The notes under the pieces: generated by a model
What the model was told of the DNA's origin: nothing
Seen by the model: the letters and a program-made list of their open reading frames with translations, nothing else
Databases searched by the model: none
Assembly: GCA_002286715.1 (NCBI GenBank)
Contig: NSJX01000042.1
Location: forward strand, 174,798 to 238,797
From: Dentipellis sp. KUC8613
Lineage: Eukaryota; Basidiomycota; Agaricomycetes; Russulales; Hericiaceae
DNA: 64,000 bases
Reading direction: 5' to 3'
Shown: positions 1 to 12,023 of the stretch, in pieces
Numbering within the stretch: position 1 is the first letter of the stretch
Layout of the letters: the number at the start of each line of letters is the position of its first letter
Made by a program: the position numbers and the translations under genes

Positions 1-745
1 GCGCGATAAACTTCGCCGAGATGGCGAACCAAATTTGGCAGTGCGCGCTGGATCTGTCATCATTGGCGCGTCCATTGTGCGAAAGAGACCGTGTGGGCAC
101 GCACTATGTGAAGCTGCTCTTCCGCCCCCTCACCTGAACGTTGGTCCAGCCGCAATTGGGGCAAGTCGCGTATTTGTCGAGCCACGGCGTCCGAGTCGTC
201 ATATTCTTGTTGTATGACCATATCCATGTTGAGCATGGATCCGGGCGTCATAAACTCACAACGTGTTGCTGCATCAACAAATGTCGTGTTTTCGGGAGAA
301 TTGGAGACCAAAGTTACGGCATAATCTTCACGCTAGACGTACTGCGATCCAGCACGGTTTTTGAAATAAAGCTTGAGGATTCCATCGAAGATCTGCATGG
401 AAGGTAAATCTCAATGTACTGCGGACGGGAGAGGAGCATGTACATCCCAAGAATCACATGGCTCGAAGAGTAGCCTGATATATTGACTCAAGGAGTCCGT
501 GAGGATGACAGGTAGCTGGGAGGATGCACGGCTGCTTTCCAGCGCGCGATGGATATCGGCGAGGACGAAACTTTGCTCTCTAGAACAGGAGTAAGGTTAC
601 CATTCGAGGATATCAAGGAGATCCTTCGCTCACTCTACAGCAACAGGTATACGGCTCACAGATTTTTCGAGAGTCGATAGCGAGTTATGCGAAGACTCAT
701 TCTTCAAGCTTCTAGCTTCAAGGCTCATCAGCCTGAGGATACTGT
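1..745 (-). pseudogene. ULD (ubiquitin-like domain) protein, broken, cut by window edge
   Basis: Related to the Agaricomycete proteins that join an N-terminal helical domain to a C-terminal ubiquitin-like (ULD) domain and a CPxC zinc-like tail; their role is unknown. Read on the minus strand, segments in order are LSTLEKSVSRIPVAV, EQSFVLADIHRAL, a ULD core (CDSWD, IFDGILKLYFKNRAGSQY, then REDYAVTL) and YATCPNCGWTNVQ. Likely introns are 580-633, 393-443 and 54-133. Two lesions are visible. An in-frame TAG lies at 333-335, between QYV and REDY where the family is continuous. A one-base frame change near 180-205 separates EYDDSD from the CPNC tail. No N-terminal domain is seen beyond about 745. 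A paralogue at 4480-5866 is also broken. The ULD assignment is fairly sure; pseudogene status rests on the two breaks, which could in principle be sequence errors. Confidence 0.6.
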
Positions 746-1260
746 AGTTCTTCGACCTTCAGTTCATAACGAGTGTTAGGTGTTTATGCCGTGAGATATT
801 GACCATATCATACCAAAAAAAATGATCGCATCTGCATTGTGGACGCCACGCAAAGCGCAGTGTCAATCGTGGACAAGCAACAATGGGAAAGTGGCCATAA
901 TGCTGCGCACGGTTGTGGTTTGACTTGGAGATGTGGACGCCGCGGCCTGCTGAGTCAGCAGACTTCGCCATCGGCTCGAACTTAGAACATAGCACCGCCA
1001 CTGTAGTTCAACTTGACCTTGAACATTAGAGCCGTACTTTTCGACATTCAAAGGACAATAACGTCTCCCACACGACTCATCGGCCACATTTCAAGCTTCA
1101 AGGTCCGTCGCTCTTATTTCACAGTGACAAGATGACATTGTTGTCTACTGATCATTACACATGTGCTCAGGGTTCTGCCACGCCGCCGGGCCACATTCAC
1201 GGCACCATTGTCCACATCGATATCATCGAGTATTTCAACATCGCCTTTTTCCGACGAAGG
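746..1260. other. Intergenic, no gene seen
   Basis: Short open frames on both strands show no family resemblance and no splice pattern. The stretch separates the broken ULD gene from the TATA box of the FunK1 kinase gene and probably carries the kinase promoter. Confidence 0.5.
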
Positions 1261-1268
1261 TATATAAG
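1261..1268 (+). promoter_or_regulatory. TATA box of FunK1 gene
   Basis: TATATAAG lies about 230 bases before the first usable ATG of the kinase frame at 1500. The long distance allows a transcribed leader or a short upstream exon; a possible 3' splice site (CCTCCGCAG) lies near 1339-1347. Confidence 0.45.
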
Positions 1269-1499
1269 TCCTGAGGTCAGTCGAAGGTCCGTCAGCGCTC
1301 CTCGTCTGCTAAGCTAACCACCCCTCCCAACTCCGGTCCTCCGCAGGACCCTAGCTCTCTCACTGGTGTTCGGTACGATACTAATTTGGCAGCGTCATCG
1401 ATCTATTTGAATCACGTTCGAGCTAGCGAAACTCCTCGTTCCGTGCGAATTGAGACCAAGACCAACATACCTCACGATCGTACGCAGTACGCTCGCCAG

Positions 1500-3994
1500 A
1501 TGGACGGCGAAATCGTACAAGTATCTCTTCAGTCCTTCATGGACAACTACGCCCCATTTGCACCTACGGAAGATCAAGTCCAGGCGTGCATCGACATTCT
1601 TTTGCAATCCCAGCAGCTCTTTCACTCCAAAGACGGTCGTCTCTTGTTCACCGCCTGCGACACCAAACCATCCGTCCGTTTCACCCGGGAGACATCTTAC
1701 GAGTTCCTGTCGCCCGTATGCCAAGTCATGCGCACTTCACAGATCGAAGGCCGGCAGCCATCATGCATAATGGAGCAGAAGCCGTATCATACCACCTCAT
1801 CCGAAATCACAGGTTCAACTCACAAGATTGACGGCTACTTCAAGCCTATTCAATCGACAATACCGGATGGCGAGAAAGAGAACAAGACGCCGACAGCAGA
1901 TATCGTAGTCAACTGTGAATGGAAGTTGGAGGACAAAGACGGCGGGGGCGTAGACGTAAGCCTTTTTTCTGATCATAATCGCTTTTCACTGACCTTCATC
2001 CATATAGAATCGTCGTAAAGTCGTCAGCGCCGCATGTCACGGCATGAACAACGACCCTCTGCGGCAATTTACTTATAGTGTGAGTCCATATATTTTTGCA
2101 ATTTATCTCGTGGACGATAATGATCTGGGCATTGAAGATCACGACTGAAGACGACGCCATGACGTTGTGGTACTGGTCCCGCTCCCACTCAGCCAAATCT
2201 ACATCGTTTGAATTTACGACAGTACGCTGACTCACAATGTGTGTTGATAGATGTGCTGACGAGTTATTAGGACATACATGCGACCGTGCGCGCATTCGCT
2301 TCCTTTATCTTTGCGACCATGGAAGAGCTGGGGTACGACCAGTCCATCCGTCGCATAAAAGACTTTAGCTGCGGGCCCGGAAAGTCAGCGTTTGTCTTCA
2401 AAGTCAGGGATCGCTACTTCAAGTCCCTCCGTTGTATTGCGGAGCACCTCGGAACCTGCATCACGGGGCGCGCAACGCGCGTATTCGAAGTCATCGAGGT
2501 CCGCAGCTTCGAGGATCTGACAGTTATCGGCAAGAAGAATCAAATACTCAAGGACGTATGGCTTGATGCGAATGCCCGTACGGAACGACAGATTCAGAGT
2601 GAGATCTTCAAAGAACTGGACAAACTTGCGGGCGACCTGTGCGTCGAGGGCGCCGCCGAGCCGCCTCACTTTTTCGGGCTCGAGACAAAGGACAAGATAT
2701 TGATTCTAGACGCGCTCCGCGACAGAAAGTACCGCCAACACTTCTTGACAATCGAGTGTGACGAGCAGGGAAGACTGTCGAAGCCAATGCCAGAAGGTGC
2801 CGTGCCTGTCGCTGGTCTTTTCATAGTGGTACCCCCTCTGGCCAAACCAGCCACCCTCTCGACCGCCGATAAAACACGAGGGTCTCCCGCTTCTGGGCCC
2901 ATATCAGCTTCCGCTGTGAAGGAAAAGATTATTGTGCCGCGAGACTACGCCCCCAAGCGCCAGTATCGCGTTGTCTCCCAGGAAGTGTGCCAAGCGTTGC
3001 ACAACATAGACGATCTTCGGAAGGTGCTCAAGGCAATGAAGGACTGTCTTCTGGGTGAATGGTCATCGCTTGTCTGATGTGGGGCACGCGCTGACGAATC
3101 TATCCAGCCGTACAACTATTGTTTTTAATTGGCTGGGTCCATCGTGATATAAGCTCGGGTAACTTGCTGTGGTACCCAACAGAGGACGGCGGCCGAGGTA
3201 TCTTGAGTGATCTGGAGTATGCTAAGAAGTGCACTCCGGATGGAAAGGGTAGTCGCGATCCGAAGACGGTATGCTACACCCTGTCTTTCATCTCGCAATG
3301 CGCTCATCATATTTGAACCGCGCAGGGTACACCATACTTCATGGCTGTCGAAATCCAGATGCAGGGGCCCATCGCGCCTTGGTTACCTCAACAGCTGTGG
3401 AGGCCGAAAAAAGCGTCTCCTCCTGCCAAGAATGCGGAAAACCCGGTCGCTTATAATTTTCAGCACGACCTGGAGTCTTTTTTTTGGTTGCTCCTCTGGA
3501 CGGTCACGTTGCGCGTCGATGACGCTAAGCTGCAGGCGATCACAAAGCCCATGTTTCGCGAAGAACCTGGGTGCAGCAACGAACGCCGCAACGCAATAGC
3601 CAAAGGATTGTCAGAAGAAGCTCTCGAAGAAGCCTTACCAGAACCAATCAAAAGCTTCGCGGAATGCCTAGCAGGCTTCGCAGGGAACATGCTTTTCGGC
3701 TACGGAAGTAGGAGGTCGGAGGACGACCTGCGCAACATCGCCACTTATTCCCCGCTGTATGGCCCAGCACGAGAGATTATCGACAATTGCGTTAAGGACG
3801 CTGTGGGACCCGAAGTCCTTCCACTAATTGTGTTCTCCACCCGCGAAGATATGAAGTCGCAGGGCAGCCGACCCTTGCAGCCGGCAGCCTGTAAGCGAGT
3901 GCGGTCCGCGACTGATGACATCAATATCATATACAAGTCTCACAAGGCTTCTGAGAACGAGCCTCGTTCCAAGCCTCGGGACCGCGAGCTCTAA
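1500..3994 (+). CDS. FunK1 fungal-type protein kinase
   Basis: Predicted serine/threonine-type kinase of the FunK1 family, which is expanded in mushroom-forming fungi and largely uncharacterised. Six exons: 1500-1955, 2008-2079, 2138-2221, 2271-3054, 3108-3268 and 3326-3994. Together they give one continuous frame of 741 residues. Typical features in order: the TTEDDAMTLWYWSRSHS segment near residue 180, the VRAF..F.FATMEELGYD start of the lobe, the catalytic loop GWVHRDISSGN with Asp479, the metal site SDLE (Asp500) that replaces DFG in this family, then GTPYFMAVEIQ and the YNFQHDLESFFWLLLW segment. The start is the first ATG in frame; the open frame runs upstream to about 1386, so an extra 5' exon is possible. 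It is intact while both ULD neighbours are broken. Substrate unknown. Confidence 0.9.
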
Positions 3995-4479
3995 TGTTTA
4001 CCGTCATGCGGCCTCATAATTTTCTATCACTTACGGCTCCGTTTGTATCATACAGCATCGGGTAGTTCCCTCCATGATCGCGTTGGTTTTGAATCCTACA
4101 CTAGCACTTTGCTATGGGTCTCCTCGGATCCGACATTGTTACATATAGTATCATCCCAAACCATTGATTTCCATTGATAAAGAAAAGGATGACGACTGAT
4201 GTGTGCTGCAGCCGGCGTTACAATTGCAACTGACTGAACGCCTACCTTTTCTCATATTCCGTTCGGGTCTGGAATCGCTGTCTCTGGACTCGACCCCACT
4301 CTTACAGTAAGCAATGGCATACGCCATCTGACCTTTTGATTTCTATGGCCGTGATTATCCTTCATGCACGAATGATGTCTCGATCGGGCCACATATCCTG
4401 TCATAGAGCCAAGTGTGTCCAGCATACATACATAGTACACTCAAGAAAATTTCAAGAATGCCGTAATACTCACACACAC
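3995..4479. other. Intergenic, no gene seen
   Basis: AT-richer stretch between the converging FunK1 gene and the ULD gene copy. Only short frames without recognisable content; presumably the two 3' untranslated regions. Confidence 0.5.
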
Positions 4480-5866
4480 TCACAGAAATGCATATTTTTG
4501 GGTACCCGAAGATTTCATGGCATGCCCAGGAGAGTAAGTCATGACTATGGGATCATACGGGTGTATTCCTCGACAGACTGACTCGAGTCCCATAGTAATA
4601 CGACTGAAGGCGAGGGATTTTTCAAGCACGACCATCCCCATGTCATAGTCAGGATACATCCTGCACACAGCACAGCGTCCTGTAACACTGTGATATAGCA
4701 ATTCCTGCAGGGAAAGATGAGGCTGGAAAGAATATGACACCTTTTGGTCCCTATCACAGGTACATCGGCCGGTTGTGACACATTCCGTGTCGGGTAGGTA
4801 AACTAGTGCAAATGGCAGAACTATCCCCAGCTCGAGCTTGGACCCGGGGCTGGTGTACAGACGCCAGGTCGAGTTGCGTGTTATTTTGTGCCGAACACCG
4901 GAGTGCACCACAACATATTGGCCTTTTTCAACATTTGGCAAGAAAGGGCGTCCCTTGTGATATACTTTCATGATGCCCTCAAACCGCTGGGCACGAGTAT
5001 CAGCGGGTTTATACCGATAGCGAAACAGAGTACGTACCTCCCAGGTATCGCACAGCTCGAGAGGCAGCAAGATAGACTGGCTCATCATATCCGTAAATGT
5101 GATCGGTTCCTCCTGAGGCGTGCGACCGCCCTCCCACGTATGACCAAGGGCTACAGGCAGCCCTTGCAGACAGCGGTGGATCTCAAGAAGCATTACACGT
5201 TGTTCTCTGGGACGCAAAAATGAACACTCATATCCATGACCGTGCAGAACCAGACGGCAGCCAACACCTACCTCATTTCCACAGGCAAGTCCCGCACCGA
5301 GTGTCCAACTGTCGACAGCGTATCACGTTGTCGCGCCGCATCATGCCTGCGTGATGCACGCGCAATCAGTCCCAATCGCTGCAGATCAGCATCCGAACGC
5401 CCGACCTCGACAGGAGAGACAGCAGGATATTCAGGACCGCAACCTGGTCCGTCACCCGCCTTCGGATCTCCTCCAGCTCCGGCTTCTTGAACAGCGCCCA
5501 CCCGACCTTGCGCCACGAGTCCTTCATCATGCTCCCCGAGCCCCCAGCCTACAAACTGCCTTGATACTTCAATATCCGCCTCCGTATGTCGTTCAGGAGC
5601 CCGACGCTCGTCCGCAGCGCATGCGCACAGGCATTCGCGGTCGAGACCGGGACGTCGCGCCGCAGCGCAGGCTGATACGACGGGGGGTCGAACGCATGCT
5701 GTACGGCGCCGAGGACATCTGCGAGGGCGTCGAGATCGCCAATGAGCGCCTGATACTCGACGGCCGAGCCTGTGGAGTCGCAGAGGGCCTGCCGCACTTG
5801 GTTGAGCAACTGGACGACGGCGATGATGTCTCCGACAGTGCCAAAGCTGAATGCTACGAGTGGCAT
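4480..5866 (-). pseudogene. ULD (ubiquitin-like domain) protein with nonsense and frameshift
   Basis: Second member of the ULD family in the window. The N-terminus MPLVAFSFGTVGDIIAVVQL is the usual start of the helical domain. It is followed by ILKYQGSL, an in-frame TAG at 5549-5551, then in the same frame AGGSGSMMKDSWRKVGW and ELEEIRRRVTDQVAVLNILL, which the family has without interruption. After LLSLLSR the frame shifts by one base, near 5410, to reach RSDADLQRLG and LSTVGHSVRDLPVEM. Introns at 5207-5271 and 4987-5037 join to REQRVMLLEIHRCL and the ULD (ITFTDMMSQSILLPLELC, then RFEGIMKVYHKG). The last part keeps two Cys pairs (CTC, CAVC). Two lesions make a pseudogene the best call; a single base error for each would restore a normal gene. 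Confidence 0.65.
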
Positions 5867-6688
5867 GATGAGGAGGGGGAGAACCTGTGGCCGAGGAACG
5901 ATACGAGCTACTTATCGAGGATGGCATCGGATGGCAATGCCATGGTTCTTTCGATAGGGCGTACTGTATCTTCCGGAACATATATGGTCTGTGGGAAATT
6001 AGCCAGGTGCAGGTGCTGTGAGGCATGTGAGGTCCAGAGAATCGTGCACAGGTCCAGTTTGCAAAGCTACGAGGGAGGAGAACACGATTCGAATCCGGTT
6101 TGACGCTGATAGATGCTAGAGGGTCGTCAGTGCATAACGAAGCCGGCGCTTGCCAGTACGCGTCTCTGAACAAGCGCCCGCTCGCGACTTCGACGTTGGC
6201 GGATGCCTGGCACAAGAAATGCACACGACACACAAGTTCATCAAGCCGCATTACATGGACCACCACCAGAATCGTAACGCGACAGACCAGTGGCCAAAAT
6301 CGCCAGGCCCTCCACCGCAGCCACACAAACCCAACGCAGATTCGAAAGGAGATTGTTTCGTAGGGAGCGCACCAGATCGTGTCAACACATTCTGCTGGAT
6401 AGCGCGAATCGGAAGGCGTGATCTGTAATGCACCGATTCGTCCTGCTTGGCGCCCCCTCGCTAGCAGCGGCATACACCTGCGGGTGAACTGAGCACAAGC
6501 GGATGAAATATACATAATTAATCTAATACTTACCACCACCGCGCAATGACTTTGCAGTATCAAGAACCCCTCCACACACCTACGCATCTACACCCGACAT
6601 TGGCGACTCGATACAATCCACGCTAGGGCAGACGATCAGACGACCCCAATCTCATCCACCAAACACAACACAATCATAAGAACGCGAC
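5867..6688. other. Intergenic, no gene seen
   Basis: Lies between the start of the ULD gene and the end of the TPR pseudogene. A long minus-strand open frame (5268-6587) covers it but is mostly the shadow of the ULD exon and shows no family resemblance. Probably the ULD promoter and the TPR 3' flank. Confidence 0.5.
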
Positions 6689-7870
6689 TCACAACTCCTG
6701 CACATTATCCCGATGCACCACCAACAGCGCCACCGACCACCCCGTGAACAGCCCGACACCATCCACCTCAAACACCCTATCCCTCGGCCCAGTCCCCAGA
6801 TCCTCCAGCAGCCCCGGCTGTGGGTCGCGCATCCGCGCCCACAGCTCCCGCAGCGTCGTCGCGGGCAGGACGACGCGCAGGCGCGCCTTGTGCATCATGA
6901 CGATGATCACACCATCGCGCTTCAGGCACACGGCCTGCAGGCGCACCGCACGCGTGTCTGCGGCAGACATGCCACTCGTCGCGGCGCCGCCCACCGCCGC
7001 CAGCCGCTCGAACGCCCTCCTGACGTGCGTGCCGAGGGGCTCGAGCGAGGCCTCGGAGAGCGCGAGGCGCGCGCTCCACGGCGTCGTGCTGATGTCGGGG
7101 TTCGGGAAGCGCGGCGCGCGCACGTTGACGGGCAGGACGAGGGGCGCGGTGAGCGGGTCCGAGCGCGGCGCGTGCCCGTCGGGCGAGTCGAAGTGCGCGG
7201 TGAAAAGTGCGGTGAGGTCCGCGGTGGGCGGGGCGTATGCGGGGTGCGGGAAGTTCGCGGAGGATCTGCTGGATGAGGATCCCGCGGTGCTGTGCGGGGT
7301 CAGGGTCAGCTGGCTGGGCGGCGGTGTGGAGGGACGTACGTCGAGCGCGCGCAGCAGATCTGCCTTTTGGCGCGGCCTCGATATCGGTCAGGACCTGCTG
7401 CTGCTCCGCAGACAATGGCAACGCTCGCTGGTCCCACAAAACCCTGAACTTCTCATACGCGTCGCGCGCCTCCTCGTAGCGGCCAAGCGAGGATAGCAGC
7501 TTCGCACGCCGAAAGTGGCATTTCCCCGTCAGCGACATATCAGAGTCGGGCAGCGTGTGCTGGGAAGAGAGCACGGTGTCCGTGTCGTTCCGCGAGTCGT
7601 AGATGTCGCCCAGCACAGGTAGCACTATGCGTGGGTAAACAGGAACTGTCGTTTCAACTCTACGGGCGTGTCGGGCTCGCCGGATGCGGGATCTAGGCCA
7701 CGCGTGAATAGCTGGGCCAAGAAGGAAGATATGAGTACAGCTGTTCGTGAGCAGTATCGATATATATCTCTTATGGCTCACCCGAATCGCGTGTCTGTAA
7801 TCGCCTTTTCTGAACTCGATGCTGCCGCTCTCCTTCAAGGACGTGACGGTATGTGTTGACCTCTGCCGCC
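6689..7870 (-). pseudogene. TPR-repeat protein, decayed copy
   Basis: Paralogue of the TPR gene fragment at 60473-61025. Exon 1 encodes LKESGSIEFRKGDYRHAIR, matching VKERGKQEYGRGFYGDAIR there; the intron is 7712-7781. The second exon starts LFTRGLDPASGEPDTPVELKRQFLF, then a TAG stands where the relative has a Gln codon. A one-base shift leads on to GDIYDSRNDTDTVLSSQHTLPDSD and GRYEEARDAYEKF. A further frame change after VLTDIEA leads to KADLLRALD. The remaining frame, to the TGA at 6689, encodes an uncharacterised C-terminal region (PVNVRAPRFPNPDISTTPWS, LKRDGVIIVMMHKARLRVVL). The N-terminal ATG is not conserved. TPR domains mediate protein-protein contacts; no partner can be named. With three frame breaks this is a pseudogene. 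Confidence 0.7.
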
Positions 7871-10686
7871 CAGACAAGCCGGGGCTGCTCGGACGTGAAG
7901 AACCAAGATGTCGCGGTGGACACAAAGTGAAAGATGTACAGTCCTAGTGAATGCCAGAGGTCTTATAAAGCCAAACCATGTTGCTTCTTTCGCAGATGTG
8001 CATCGATCTTGTTAGAAAGTGCTTCGTAGATGGTCCGGATATAATGGCTCCGTTGGAGGATGAAAGGGAAGACGCGGCGGTACCGTGACCACACTACGAA
8101 TACTTCCGTAAACGGTCATAAGTACGACGTGCTCAAGAATCCGGTCTACGGAAAACATACAAGGTATCACATGAATTCCGACAGAAAATTCTCAAATTCG
8201 TTACAGGTGGCTAGGTAAAGTGCACGGCAGAAAGAGCTAACAAAACGTAGGCAAAAATAAATAAACCAAGTCGGGAACTCAGCGGCACAACAGACTGCCC
8301 TCGAGACTAGAGTCATAGACATATATCCACAGAAAAAAGTAAACTACACAAACGCGTAACATCATCTCAAACGTCTTCCCTTACACCCTCACAAAATTGT
8401 CGGCACCTCGCTCACAAGTCTCGACTATATACCTGAGGCATCGGGTTACTCTGCGGTATAGCGCCGCCGGCATTTTCCACTCTTCCAAGGTCCTATCAGA
8501 CGAAGACGGCATTGAGAAAGAGTCAGTGGCTTCCGAGATCGGCCCACAACTAGACCTTCGCGGTAGGAGAAAGCGAATCGAGCCGCTGACCAGAAATCAT
8601 TTGGCAGTGGTCATACGCAGCTGCTAGACAGCGCTCGGCGAATCTCGCGCGCTCATCGAGTGCGCTATCGAAGCCGAACGGGCAGCTCTGAGCGAAGCTG
8701 TGCCGACATCGTATACAGGGCCGGGAGGTGAGCAAAAAGCCAGACGGAACGCCTGGGGAAGATTGATTCATTGACGCTTTCCGGATCCGGAAATGCAGGC
8801 ATGACACCCGAGTGCGGCAGCTTGTACGTCGATGAAAGTTCGCTTGACTCGCAAGAACAAAACCTAAACCCGTGCAAGTATTGAGGGTCAATATAAAGTC
8901 CCCTCCCGCCGAATACGACCTACTTGCATCGTATGTTAAGGTGCTTTATCCATGTCCATGCTTTGCCAGTGCTTTGCCCTCCAGTGGCACGGCGAGATCC
9001 ACCGAGATCCTTCCCGCAGGCATAGAAAGCATAGGTACTGGCAGGGAGGGATTCGATGTCCGTGAATCGAACGGCATCGACTTGACAGAAGTCTATGGGC
9101 CGATATCGACGTAGAGCAACCAATAATGACGCGAATCCAATCAGAATCCAATTTGTGTCGTCCCTTCGGGAATGGCCGTCGTCTATAACAGAGAGTCACC
9201 TCGAGCACTGGCGCTCAGCGCGGGAGAATACAATCACTACCAGAATCAGTGCTCGCACCTGCAGTGTTCCGGGAAAGGTCCAATCAAGTACCATGTGGGA
9301 GGACTCACCCTCACCCCGAGTCGCTTCAACGAGTCCGAAGCCAGGCTCCAACAGTTCGAGCAGGGGAGAACTAAATGATGCTAGGATCAATAGGAACACG
9401 CTGCACGGAACGACAACAGCGAGCACTGCGGTACCTCGCCCGATATGATTATCCGTTACAAGTGTAGTCATTCCAGCCAACACAGAAAAAAAAAGCATGA
9501 CACCTACGCCCGTAGCCGTAGGAACCCAGTGTACCCACAAACGCGCCGCACACGCCACGGTGACGACGTGGCCTACAACATCCCATGGCCACCGTCACCG
9601 TCACGGTCGCCGTGCCCGTGCAAAACTCCGTGGCCACGCGTACGGCCCACCAAAGCCGCACGCCGTCCAAACGCGTCAGCCATCGTAAATACGCCCATAT
9701 ACACAATTGCAACACGCACCGCCTGCGTTCCAGACAGCAAACCGGCCCAACTACACGCCCACGCCCATACAAACTCACCCACTCACCGCCACCGCCACCG
9801 CCACGCCGAATTGTCTATTCTTATCCCCCTCTCCATTTTGGGCTGTCCCGGGTCCGCGCCTGTGCTAGCAAATTTGCGCCGTCCAGCTCCGCGTCCGTTG
9901 ACAGTACTTACTTGATGTCGACACCACCGCCTCGACTGCAGCACTAGTTGAGCCTGATCTAGTTATTTGGGGCGAAGAGCGCTGAGGAGACGAATCGCCG
10001 CGTCCTGTTTCCTGTGTCCTGTGTCCTCTTCCTCGGTCGCTCGCTGCCAGTGAGGCGGGCAGAGTTAGCCAATGCTGTAAATAGGTCTAGGCTAGAGCTG
10101 AGTTACTTGTGCCAGAAATAACCTCGACGCGCGTGCCTTCTGCCTTGAATTCGAATTGACGTTTGCCGTATCGTCGCCCCCGACACGCGTACAGCGTCTG
10201 ATTGTTTCATAGCCGTAATTCGGACGTCTCGCGCGTCGACATCACCACTCCTGACAACAATTCCGCGCAACGGGAGGGGTGAGGGGTATCATAGCAAATG
10301 AGAGACGGGATATATTCTGTTTGCTCGCTCACCAGCACCGGGGCGCCTACGCTCACATCCGCGAACATAAAGGGCCCATGTGGAATAGATGCAGGGAGAC
10401 ATGCGAAACATGAAAAGAAGTCCATCGTTGCTAAAGGGTCCAGTAATGAAGCAGACGGGTAAAATTAAAGTGTGTCTGTGTATAAAGAAACGTTCTGTGG
10501 GGTAACGAAGTCGACTAGAGCGAGCAACGTCATGTTTGGCTGATGCGGTCTATGGTATCAGACGCGTCGTCCTCTGCACACGATCATCCAGTCATTCAAG
10601 CGACACCGACCACAACGGAGAATCCACTAACATCACCAGGTCGTCACGGAGCATAACAGCCAATCACATCCAACGTGCGATCCTCC
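7871..10686. other. 2.8 kb without a convincing gene
   Basis: Numerous short frames on both strands, none with family resemblance. The best candidate is a minus-strand frame at 9196-9558 (120 codons). It has two hydrophobic stretches that could be membrane segments, MLFFSVLAGM and TAVLAVVVPCSVFLLILASF. It could join an upstream frame at 9573-9782 with one more hydrophobic stretch. Splice signals there are weak and I do not call a gene. Around 9590-9625 and 9785-9805 there are short CACCGTCACC- and CACCGC-type repeats. Confidence 0.4.
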
Positions 10687-12023
10687 TTACGAGAGGAAGG
10701 CGACGGAGAACGCAACACCGACCACGGCAGCAAAGACGGACGCGCCAGTCGTGGCAGCACCGTTCGCGGAGCCGCCAGTGGGGGCAGCAGAGCCCGCAGA
10801 GCCGGAACGGCTGGCAGCGCCAGAAGCGCTGCTGCCGGCCTTGCTACCCGACGCAGTGGGAGCAGCGCCAGAGCCGGAAGCCGAAGGAGATGCGTTAGAA
10901 GGCACAGGGGCGTCGGTGAAGAGCGCAGCCGAAGAGAACGTCTGGCAGTTGGAGCTGGCAGGCGTGCGGACGGTGAAGGGAAGGGAGGTGATGGGGCCGA
11001 GTGCCTCGTCGGGCTGGGAGTAGGTGATGGTCTGGCCGTTGGTGGTGTAGACACCAGGGAGATCCTTGTCCTCGCCCTGGCACACTTCGAAGGTACCGTT
11101 CTGAGCGTTGTTGGGGGAGTTCACAGCGCAGCCGAGACGGTCAAGGGTGTTGCGGCAGTAGCCAGCGGCATTGTTAGCGGCGCCGTTGTCGGGGCAGACA
11201 GTAATGCAGAAGGTGCTGCCACCGATGAAGCTGAAAGAGGGAAATCAGCGATGTGAGTAAGGACGACATTGTAACCAGACGTACCTGTTCCACTCGTGCA
11301 TCTGGACGAAGGTGTTGTTGTCGTTGCTGAAGCCAGTGGAGTACATGAGGCCACCGATGGGGTTACCACGCTAAAAATACCTCCATAAGAATAGACCAGA
11401 GAAAGGAACGAAAGTGCACTCACGAGATCCTGTCCGTGGGGGTCAAGCTCACCACCGAAGTCGTCACCCTGCATGTTCAACAGAGTCTGGTCAATGAAGC
11501 CAGCGATCTGGATGTAGTTGCCGGTCTTGATGTACTGGACACCCTGGAGAGCGCCAGCAGGGATGATACGGGTGCCGCGACCCTTCTTCGTGCACCACGC
11601 GACCTCCTCACCCTCGGTATCAGCGATGGTGGAGTTAGGCTTGGCGGGAGCCCACAAGCAGAAGTCTGTATACAAAAATAAGCGCTTTGTAGCGGAACAG
11701 GAAGACAACACGTACCGTCGATGTGGCTGACGAACGAGGTTTGACATTCGGAAGAAGGACCCTCGGTGGTGGAGTTGCACTGGTTGTAGCCGGCCTGAGG
11801 ACCACGTCCTCCGGTGTCAGTGTCGACCTGCTGGGGCTGTAGAAAATGATAGGTTCAGCCGTCAAGAAAAAGGAACGCTACGTAAGACGCAGGAACTCAC
11901 GATTCCGGTGGGGTAGGCGAAGCTCTTGTCGGCCAGAGGAGTGGCGGGGAAAGAGACGGATTGAGCCGCGACGTAGGTCGAGGACGCGAGAGCCAAAAGA
12001 GCGGAAAGAGCGTAGCGAGCCAT
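10687..12023 (-). CDS. Macrophage-activating glycoprotein homologue, secreted
   Basis: Secreted surface glycoprotein of the family annotated in basidiomycetes as macrophage activating glycoprotein; its biological role in the fungus is unclear. Five exons on the minus strand: 12023-11901, 11836-11716, 11665-11424, 11370-11285 and 11230-10687, giving 371 residues. It begins with a signal peptide (MARYALSALLALASSTYVAA). The family core follows: DFCLWAPAKPNSTIADTEGE, EVAWCTKKGRGTRIIPAGAL, GGELDPHGQDLRGNPIGGL, HEWNSFIGGSTFCITVCP and YCRNTLDRLGC. The last 90 or so residues are a Ser/Ala/Gly-rich stalk ending in a hydrophobic stretch (ASVFAAVVGVAFSVAFLS), the pattern of a GPI-anchor signal. It shares a short divergent promoter with the chromatin-protein gene at 12370. 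Confidence 0.9.

Noticed and set aside
5268..6587. Minus-strand open frame of 439 codons
   Set aside because: Mostly another frame of the ULD gene and its upstream flank. Only its last part is a real ULD exon, used in the pseudogene call.
6713..7496. Plus-strand open frames of 187 and 250 codons
   Set aside because: Antisense shadows of the TPR pseudogene; very Arg-rich, no domain.
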